Source: Oscillospiraceae bacterium (GTDB lineage: Bacteria; Bacillota; Clostridia; Oscillospirales; UBA929). Taken from it: a stretch of 5,127 nt of DNA. The translations under genes were made by a program, and so were the position numbers. This document shows, piece after piece, positions 1-4,327 of this stretch. The DNA lies in NCBI GenBank assembly GCA_031258665.1, contig JAIRML010000189.1, forward strand, positions 1 through 5,127. Direction: 5' to 3'. Positions within the stretch are counted from its first letter, which is position 1. Each line of letters opens with the position of its first letter. The notes under the pieces are model-generated. The model was not told where the DNA came from. It saw only the letters and a list, made by a program, of their open reading frames with translations, and made no database searches.

Positions 1-1
1 C

Positions 2-970
2 TGCCCCCTCTCCTATGTCCTCGACTGCATCCGAACCATCTACGACATGAAGTTCGAGCGCGGGGAGATCAGACGGGTCAATGTCAACATCGCCGCCACG
101 AGCGTCGATTCTTTCCGGCTGCTGAAGGAGGCGCAAATCGGCACTTACATCCTCTTTCAGGAGACCTACCACAGGCCCACCTACGAGGCCGTCCACCCCA
201 TCGGGCCGAAGCGCGATTACCTGTACCACACCATGGCCTTCGACCGTGCGATGGAGGCGGGTATTGAGGATGTGGGCGGCGGCGCGCTCTTTGGTCTCTA
301 CGACCCCCGCTTTGAAGTGATTGGCCTGATGCTTCACAACGAACACCTGGAGGAGGCCTTCGGCGTGGGATTCCACACGATCTCCATGCCGCGCATCCGA
401 CCGGCCGAGGGCGTGGAGGAGGCCTCCTACCCCCACGCCGTGGACGACGAGCTCTTTTTGCATCTGGCGGCCGTCATTCGCTTGGCTGTCCCCTTCACGG
501 GGATGATCATCTCCACCCGGGAGAGCCCGGAGATGCGCCGGAAACTCATCGGCATCGGCATCTCTCAGATCAGCGGCGGCTCCAGCGTGGAGGTGGGCGG
601 TTACGGCAAACGGGCGCGGGGCGGCACACAGTTTGTCCTGTCCGACAGCCGGGCGGCGGATGAGATCATCACCTGGCTGATGGAGGAGGGGCTTGTTCCC
701 AGTTTCTGCACCGCCTGCTACCGCAAGGGCCGGACCGGCGACCGCTTTATGGCGCTGGCAAAGAGCGGCAACATCCGCAATGTATGTCTGCCAAACGCGC
801 TGATGACTCTGAAGGAGTACAGCCTCGACTACGGCAATGCGCCGTTTCACACATTGGCCGATCGGCTGATCGCGGACAAACTGCCGCGCATCGCCAGCGA
901 CAAGGTCCGGGCGCTGGTGGCGCAGAAACTGCAGCGGCTGGAGGAGGGCCAGCGGGATCTGTATATTTGA
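2..970 (+). CDS. hydG: [FeFe]-hydrogenase maturase HydG, C-terminal part (5' end outside window)
   Basis: HydG is a ThiH-like radical-SAM tyrosine lyase. It cleaves tyrosine to p-cresol and dehydroglycine and turns the latter into CO and cyanide, delivered as an Fe(CO)2(CN)-cysteine synthon for the H-cluster. The frame is open from base 2 with no start, and 322 residues are visible out of the roughly 470 usual for the family. The radical-SAM CX3CX2C loop is therefore upstream of the window. The visible start (CPLSYVLDCI, then NVNIAAT and GTYILFQETYH) is typical HydG. The C-terminal auxiliary cluster motif CX2CX22C is exact: Cys codons at 707, 716 and 785 (visible residues 236, 239 and 262). 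This cluster carries the labile 'dangler' iron. The histidine in FHTISMPR (codon 374-376) sits where a ligand of that iron is reported in Thermoanaerobacter HydG; this alignment is from memory. The gene ends at TGA 968-970 and no intrinsic terminator follows. It is probably co-transcribed with hydF-hydE. Confidence 0.96.
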   Translation, partial: CPLSYVLDCIRTIYDMKFERGEIRRVNVNIAATSVDSFRLLKEAQIGTYILFQETYHRPTYEAVHPIGPKRDYLYHTMAFDRAMEAGIEDVGGGALFGLYDPRFEVIGLMLHNEHLEEAFGVGFHTISMPRIRPAEGVEEASYPHAVDDELFLHLAAVIRLAVPFTGMIISTRESPEMRRKLIGIGISQISGGSSVEVGGYGKRARGGTQFVLSDSRAADEIITWLMEEGLVPSFCTACYRKGRTGDRFMALAKSGNIRNVCLPNALMTLKEYSLDYGNAPFHTLADRLIADKLPRIASDKVRALVAQKLQRLEEGQRDLYI

Positions 971-1008
971 GTGTAGTGGACAGTACAGTACATTGATTTG
1001 TGTCCAAC

Positions 1009-1029
1009 GTGGGCTGCCCCGCAGCCCAC
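1009..1029. repeat. Inverted repeat 1 of spacer, 9-bp perfect stem
   Basis: Arms GTGGGCTGC (1009-1017) and GCAGCCCAC (1021-1029) pair perfectly around a CCC loop. It lies 39 bases after the hydG stop. The following bases (AACCCAAAATTC) do not form a T-tract, so it is not a canonical Rho-independent terminator, though it could protect the 3' end of a hydG message. Confidence 0.75.
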
Positions 1030-1048
1030 AACCCAAAATTCTTGTTTA

Positions 1049-1077
1049 GTTGTCGAAAAACTTTGTTTTTCAACAAC
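1049..1077. repeat. Inverted repeat 2 of spacer, 13-bp stem with one mismatch
   Basis: Arms at 1049-1061 (GTTGTCGAAAAAC) and 1065-1077 (GTTTTTCAACAAC) pair in 12 of 13 positions around a TTT loop. The single mismatch is C1054 against A1072. The five-base T run is inside the stem, not after it, which argues against a terminator. Confidence 0.75.
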
Positions 1078-1090
1078 ACGGGGGTTGGAT

Positions 1091-1110
1091 CGAGGCGCTG
1101 AGGCGCCTCG
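1091..1110. repeat. Inverted repeat 3 of spacer, 8-bp perfect stem
   Basis: Arms CGAGGCGC (1091-1098) and GCGCCTCG (1103-1110) pair perfectly around a TGAG loop. The stem is very GC-rich and stands only five bases from the next hairpin. Confidence 0.7.
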
Positions 1111-1115
1111 CGGGG

Positions 1116-1148
1116 TGCGGTTTGCGGAAATGAATTCCGCAAACCGCA
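1116..1148. repeat. Inverted repeat 4 of spacer, 14-bp perfect stem
   Basis: Arms TGCGGTTTGCGGAA (1116-1129) and TTCCGCAAACCGCA (1135-1148) are exact reverse complements around a five-base ATGAA loop. This is the strongest palindrome in the window. It ends 49 bases before the hydF start codon, so in the message it would stand just upstream of the hydF ribosome site without covering it. Confidence 0.8.
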
Positions 1149-1179
1149 GATGGGATCTGTGAAGCGGCAATAAGGCAAT

Positions 1180-1187
1180 AAAGGGGG
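1180..1187 (+). promoter_or_regulatory. Ribosome binding site of hydF (atypical G-run)
   Basis: AAAGGGGG lies 10 bases before the ATG at 1198. It has a G-run in place of the usual AGGAGG, so pairing with the 16S tail is weaker than at the neighbouring genes. An in-frame TAA at 1171-1173 and the absence of any other start codon after it fix the hydF start at 1198. Confidence 0.6.
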
Positions 1188-1197
1188 CCTCCGTTTT

Positions 1198-2412
1198 ATG
1201 AACACCACACCGCAGAGCAACCGTCTCACCGTGTCGATCTTCGGGCGGTGCAACGCCGGAAAATCGGCGCTGTTCAACGCCATCACCAACACAGAAAACG
1301 CCATTGTGTCCGATACGCCGGGCACCACCACCGACCCTGTCAGCAAGAGTATGGAGCTGCTGCCGCACGGCCCCATCGTTCTCATCGACACGGCAGGGCT
1401 GGGCGACGACAGCGCGCTGGGCGAGGCCCGGGTCAAGAAGACACAGTCTGTGCTGAACCGCACCGATCTCGCTCTGTATGCCATCGACGCGCAGGCGCCC
1501 GCGCTGGACGACTACCGGGTCTTCGCGCAGGAGTTCACCCGGCGCACGCTGCCCCACCTGCCGCTGATCACCAAGAGCGACGCCGTGCCGGCGCCCGCGC
1601 TCGCGGCGCTGCGCGCGCAGCTCCCGGGCGCGCTGCCCGTCTCCGACCGCCGTCCGGAGGAACTCACGCAGGTGAAGGCCGAGATCTCCCGACGGCTGGA
1701 CACGCTCCGGGAGGACCGCCCGATGCTCCAGGACCTGCTGCCCGCCGACGCGGTCGTCGTCATGGTGGTTCCCGTGGACAGCGAGGCGCCTCGGGGCCGG
1801 CTGATCCTGCCCCAGGTCCAGCTCATTCGGGAGTGTCTGGACGGCGGCCACCGCTGCCATGTCACAACAGAGAAAGAATTGCCGCAGGCGCTGCGCGAGC
1901 TCAGGCGGGTGGATCTGGTGGTGACGGACTCCCAGGCGTTTGCGCTCGTGGCCCGCACCGTGCCGGCGGAGATCCCGCTCACCGGATTCTCCATCTTGAT
2001 GGCGCGGCAAAAGAGCGATCTGCCCGTGCTGCTGGCGGGCACACAGGCGGTGTCCGATCTGCGGGACGGTGACCGGGTGCTCATCGCGGAGACCTGCACC
2101 CACAACCACAGCCACGAGGACATCGGCCGGGTGAAGATCCCGGCATTGCTGCAAAAGGTGACGGGCAAGTCGTTGCGCCTGGACTTCGCGGCCGGGCGGG
2201 ACTACCCGGAGCATCTGGAGGACTACGCGCTCGTCATCCACTGCGGCGGCTGTATGATCTCCCGCGTGGAGATGATGAACCGGATCCGGATCGCCCGGAA
2301 CAAACAGGTGCCCATCACAAATTACGGTCTGTTTCTCGCCCACTGCCACGGGATCCTCGAGAGGAGCACCGCGCTGCTGCGCGCCGCCGGGGAGGTCCCG
2401 TCCCATGCGTAG
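1198..2412 (+). CDS. hydF: [FeFe]-hydrogenase maturation GTPase HydF
   Basis: HydF is the cytoplasmic scaffold on which the diiron subcluster precursor, made by HydE and HydG, is assembled before transfer to apo-HydA. The 404-residue length is normal. The N-terminal Era/TrmE-like GTPase domain shows the P-loop GRCNAGKS at 16-23, the switch region TPGTTTDP at 40-47, DTAG at 64-67 and the base-specificity motif TKSD at 125-128, where NKxD is usual. A central dimerization region follows (about 180-290). The C-terminal [4Fe-4S] domain has the family pattern CxH...HCxxC: Cys300-Thr-His302 and His348-Cys349-Gly-Gly-Cys352. The three cysteines and His348 correspond to the known cluster ligands of Thermotoga HydF. 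The stop codon lies inside hydE, whose ATG at 2405 overlaps by 8 bases, so the two are very probably translationally coupled. Confidence 0.97.
   Translation: MNTTPQSNRLTVSIFGRCNAGKSALFNAITNTENAIVSDTPGTTTDPVSKSMELLPHGPIVLIDTAGLGDDSALGEARVKKTQSVLNRTDLALYAIDAQAPALDDYRVFAQEFTRRTLPHLPLITKSDAVPAPALAALRAQLPGALPVSDRRPEELTQVKAEISRRLDTLREDRPMLQDLLPADAVVVMVVPVDSEAPRGRLILPQVQLIRECLDGGHRCHVTTEKELPQALRELRRVDLVVTDSQAFALVARTVPAEIPLTGFSILMARQKSDLPVLLAGTQAVSDLRDGDRVLIAETCTHNHSHEDIGRVKIPALLQKVTGKSLRLDFAAGRDYPEHLEDYALVIHCGGCMISRVEMMNRIRIARNKQVPITNYGLFLAHCHGILERSTALLRAAGEVPSHA
2391..2395 (+). promoter_or_regulatory. Ribosome binding site of hydE inside the hydF 3' end
   Basis: GGAGG, preceded by two more G residues, lies 9 bases before the hydE ATG at 2405 and within the last codons of hydF. 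It supports this start and means ribosomes finishing hydF pass directly over the hydE initiation site. Confidence 0.75.
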
Positions 2413-3481
2413 CGCGCCGACCCCGCCGCTGGACCTCGACAGCGACGCGGATCTGCTCCGGATGATCCAAACCGACGACCCGGCGGAGATGGAGGCGCTG
2501 TTTCACAGCGCCCACGCCGTGCGCCGGCGCCATTACGGGGACGGCGTCTACTTTCGTGGTCTGATCGAATTTACCAATTATTGTAAAAATGACTGTTACT
2601 ACTGCGGCATCCGCCGCAGCAACGCGAAACTGACGCGGTACCGGCTGAGCCACGCGCAGATCTTGGCGTGCTGCCGGCAGGGGGACGCGCTGGGCTACCG
2701 CACCTTTGTCCTCCAGGGCGGGGAGGACCCGCATTGCACCGACGCTTGGATGGAGTCGGTGGTGCGGGACATCCGCGCGGAATTTCCGCGCCACGCCATC
2801 ACGCTGTCCCTCGGGGAGCGGAGCCGCGCGAGCTACGAGCGGCTGTTTCGCGCGGGGGCGGACCGCTACCTGCTGCGGCACGAGACGGCGGATGAGACCC
2901 ACTACAGACGGCTGCACCCCGCCTCCATGTGTCTGCGCGCGCGCAAACAGTGCCTGTTTGCCCTCCGGGAGATCGGCTACCAGGTGGGCGCCGGCTTTAT
3001 GGTGGGGTCCCCGTTTCAGACAGCGACGGAACTGCTCCGGGATCTGCGCTTTTTGCAGGCGCTGCAACCCCAGATGGTGGGCATCGGCCCCTTCATCCCC
3101 CAGGCGGACACGCCGTTTGGCCGCTACCCGGGCGGCACACTGACGATGACGCTGAAGATGGTGGCGCTGAGCCGTCTGTTGCTGCCCGCGGCGCTGATTC
3201 CCGCCACGACCGCGCTGGGGACGATCGCCCCCGACGGGCGGGAGCGTGGTCTTTTGGCCGGGGCCAACGTGGTCATGCCCAACCTCTCCCCCCAGCGGGT
3301 GCGCAAGCAATACGCGCTCTACGACAACAAGATCTGCATGGGCGACGAAGCGGCCGAGTGCCGGACCTGCCTCGAAGCGCGTATCCGGCGCTACGGCTTG
3401 GCGCCCGACCTCTCCCGGGGGGACTGTGCGGGTTGGCGCTCCGATGTCCGGCGGGAGGCGGCGGCCGGTGCGCCGGCGTGA
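2405..3481 (+). CDS. hydE: [FeFe]-hydrogenase maturase HydE, radical SAM enzyme
   Basis: HydE is a BioB-like radical-SAM enzyme that acts on the iron-carbonyl-cyanide-cysteine synthon made by HydG, en route to the diiron subcluster assembled on HydF. The 358 residues match the usual length. After about 50 residues comes the radical-SAM loop, EFTNYC then KNDCYYC, with CX3CX2C cysteines 60, 64 and 67. GGED at 105-108 is the glycine-rich SAM-binding segment. The TIM-barrel strands continue through LRHETADETHYRRLHP (157-172), GFMVGSPFQT (197-206) and IGPFIPQADTPFG (227-239). A second cysteine set, Cys311, Cys319 and Cys322 (CX7CX2C), matches the auxiliary cluster site seen in Thermotoga HydE; that cluster is dispensable and absent in many homologues. 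The gene is coupled to hydF and ends 4 bases from the oppositely oriented CBS gene, with no terminator between them. Confidence 0.97.
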   Translation: MRSAPTPPLDLDSDADLLRMIQTDDPAEMEALFHSAHAVRRRHYGDGVYFRGLIEFTNYCKNDCYYCGIRRSNAKLTRYRLSHAQILACCRQGDALGYRTFVLQGGEDPHCTDAWMESVVRDIRAEFPRHAITLSLGERSRASYERLFRAGADRYLLRHETADETHYRRLHPASMCLRARKQCLFALREIGYQVGAGFMVGSPFQTATELLRDLRFLQALQPQMVGIGPFIPQADTPFGRYPGGTLTMTLKMVALSRLLLPAALIPATTALGTIAPDGRERGLLAGANVVMPNLSPQRVRKQYALYDNKICMGDEAAECRTCLEARIRRYGLAPDLSRGDCAGWRSDVRREAAAGAPA

Positions 3482-3485
3482 CGCG

Positions 3486-3914
3486 TCAGCGCGCCCTCAG
3501 GTTGGCGGAGATCTCCGAGAGTGCCTTCGAAGCCTCCATATCAAACTGGTGGCGCCGCGCCAGGTCTCCGAGCGCCAGCATACCCACGACACGGCCGTCC
3601 TCAACCACCGGCAGGCGGCGCACCTGCCGTTCGGCCATCAGGCGGGTGGCTTCGCGCACGTCCTCCCCGGGTGCCACGCCGACCACCCCACGGGACATGA
3701 TCTCCCGTACCCGGGTCTGTTCCGGGTCACTTTCGGCGGCCACGCAGCGCAGTACGATATCCCGGTCGGTGACAATCCCGTACAGGCGGCCGTCCCGGGC
3801 ACAGACCGGCAGGGCGCCGATGTTGTGCCGGTCCAGCAGTCGGGCCGCCGATGAGGCCGTTTCGTCCGGCAGGACGCTGATCACATGAGAACTCATGAGT
3901 TCCGATACCAACAT
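3486..3914 (-). CDS. Two-CBS-domain protein (YhcV-like), putative nucleotide sensor
   Basis: This is a stand-alone protein of 142 residues made almost entirely of a CBS pair (Bateman module). CBS1 spans about 3-58 (LMSSHVISVLPDETASSAA onward, with the G-h-h-T-x-x-D strand YGIVTDRDI at 45-53). CBS2 spans about 69-122 (REIMSRGVVGVAPGEDV onward, with RRLPVVEDGRVVGMLALGDLA). A short charged helix closes the chain. Such modules usually bind AMP, ATP or related adenosyl ligands. In CBS1, Thr49 and Asp52 are at the positions that contact ribose and phosphate; in CBS2 the Thr/Ser is replaced by Ala114 while Asp117 remains, so the two sites may differ in affinity. There is no catalytic or DNA-binding domain, so the partner is unknown. 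The start is backed by a near-perfect ribosome site. The gene converges on hydE with a 4-base gap, and its leader holds the plus-strand terminator. No terminator of its own was found. Confidence 0.93.
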   Translation of the reverse strand: MLVSELMSSHVISVLPDETASSAARLLDRHNIGALPVCARDGRLYGIVTDRDIVLRCVAAESDPEQTRVREIMSRGVVGVAPGEDVREATRLMAERQVRRLPVVEDGRVVGMLALGDLARRHQFDMEASKALSEISANLRAR

Positions 3915-3920
3915 GGTGTT

Positions 3921-3928
3921 TCCTCCTC
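3921..3928 (-). promoter_or_regulatory. Strong ribosome binding site of the CBS gene
   Basis: Read on the minus strand this is GAGGAGGA, with the GGAGG core 7 bases before the ATG at 3914. It is a near-perfect Shine-Dalgarno and decides this start over any internal alternative. Confidence 0.85.
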
Positions 3929-3948
3929 ACACATCATCCACCCCCAGT

Positions 3949-3971
3949 ATGCGCCGCGGGCGCATTTTTTT
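3949..3971 (+). terminator. Rho-independent terminator, plus-strand orientation
   Basis: A 7-bp perfect stem, ATGCGCC (3949-3955) with GGCGCAT (3959-3965), has a GCG loop and runs into seven consecutive T residues (3965-3971). This is a textbook intrinsic terminator on the plus strand. The only upstream plus-strand genes are hydG-hydF-hydE, whose last stop is at 3481, so the transcript would extend about 470 bases past hydE and antisense through the whole CBS gene. On the minus strand the run of A precedes the hairpin, so it should not stop CBS transcription; there it would form a leader hairpin 34 bases before the CBS start codon. Confidence 0.75.
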
Positions 3972-4178
3972 ATGCCAGGGCGACACCGCAGGGTATACGC
4001 CAGTTGGTTTGTCAAAAGATTTTGTCGGTAGGTAGAACAAAAGACGCATAGAATTTCGAGTTTATCTGCGATTTTTTTGTAAAATACGCCCTTTAAAGCG
4101 CCGGGCGCCGTGCCCAGCGGCGTTGCTCCAAGAATTTTTGTAATCAAACTGCAACTGTATTTTTGGGATTGGATTTGT
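3972..4178. other. AT-rich intergenic region between CBS gene and promoter of the VanW-family gene
   Basis: No convincing gene is seen in these roughly 200 bases. They are clearly richer in A and T than the flanking genes. The minus strand has a perfect TTGACA (4010-4015) but no acceptable -10 at 16-18 bases, so a CBS promoter is not proven. That hexamer sits in a near-palindrome, GTCAAAAGATTTTGTC (4011-4026), which could be an operator. A weak stem with one bulge is at 4068-4089, and a GC-rich imperfect stem-loop lies around 4098-4121. An 84-codon minus-strand frame crosses the region but overlaps the CBS start in another frame, has no recognizable motif and is not called. Confidence 0.5.
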
Positions 4179-4184
4179 TATAAT
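4176..4184 (+). promoter_or_regulatory. Extended -10 promoter for the YoaR/VanW-family gene
   Basis: TGTTATAAT is a perfect extended -10 element (TGn plus consensus TATAAT) on the plus strand. No good TTGACA-like -35 is seen 16-18 bases upstream, which is tolerated when the TG extension is present. The expected start point near 4191 gives a leader of about 135 bases before the ATG at 4328. A 7-bp inverted repeat (TTCTCCC 4272-4278, GGGAGAA 4301-4307) stands shortly before the ribosome site. Confidence 0.65.
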
Positions 4185-4317
4185 AGAATATAGCCGGTGC
4201 GGCGGCCGACCGCTTGCGGCGGGTGAGTTCTGCGCACAGGTTCATATGCCCTTGTTTTTTCCATTTTGTTTTTCTCCCAACGGGCCCGAGAGAGACCGCG
4301 GGGAGAACCAGATCGAG

Positions 4318-4322
4318 AGGAG
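4318..4322 (+). promoter_or_regulatory. Ribosome binding site of the YoaR/VanW-family gene
   Basis: AGGAG lies 5 bases before the ATG at 4328. Together with the basic N-terminus and membrane segment that follow, it supports this start. Confidence 0.7.
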
Positions 4323-4327
4323 TTGCC

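Larger units (their letters stand above)
971..1197. repeat. Hairpin-rich spacer between hydG and hydF, possible dispersed element
   Basis: This 227-base non-coding spacer separates two genes that work together and whose next junction overlaps. Four perfect or near-perfect inverted repeats follow one another: 1009-1029, 1049-1077, 1091-1110 and 1116-1148. Longer-range pairings are also possible: TGGACA 977-982 with TGTCCA 1001-1006, and TCCAAC 1003-1008 with GTTGGA 1084-1089. The second would enclose the first two hairpins, and the two pairings exclude each other. No hairpin is followed by a T-tract, so none looks like an intrinsic terminator. No convincing promoter or small gene was found. 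The packing of palindromes resembles a REP/MITE-like dispersed element or an mRNA stability/processing region. That reading is inference; the inverted repeats themselves are read directly. Confidence 0.6.

Noticed and set aside
967..994. Possible weak promoter for hydF (TTGAGT, 16 bases, TACATT)
   Set aside because: Each hexamer matches only 4 of 6 positions and the first overlaps the hydG stop. This is within chance, and co-transcription from upstream explains hydF equally well.
1009..1077. Rho-independent terminator after hydG
   Set aside because: The two stems here are good, but neither is followed by a T-tract on the plus strand; the T run at 1066-1070 is inside a stem.
847..2406. A 519-codon open frame on the minus strand across hydF and the hydG end
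   Set aside because: It lies antisense to hydF, which has complete GTPase and cluster motifs. Its translation is Arg/Gln/His-rich low-complexity with no domain, as expected for a GC-rich shadow frame.
2315..3310. A 331-codon open frame on the minus strand across hydE
   Set aside because: Antisense to a clear radical-SAM gene, with biased composition and no ribosome site or motif.
2929..3888. A 319-codon plus-strand frame overlapping the hydE end and the CBS gene
   Set aside because: It runs out of frame with hydE and antisense to the CBS gene, both well supported. Its product is Gly/Arg/Pro-rich and unlike any family.
3987..4015. Sigma-A promoter for the CBS gene using TTGACA at 4010-4015 (minus strand)
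   Set aside because: No acceptable -10 lies at 16-18 bases; the nearest TA-rich hexamers are at 12-14 bases, which is too close.
3893..4147. An 84-codon minus-strand frame over the AT-rich intergenic block
   Set aside because: It overlaps the CBS start in another frame, has no clear ribosome site and no recognizable domain. The region is better read as non-coding.
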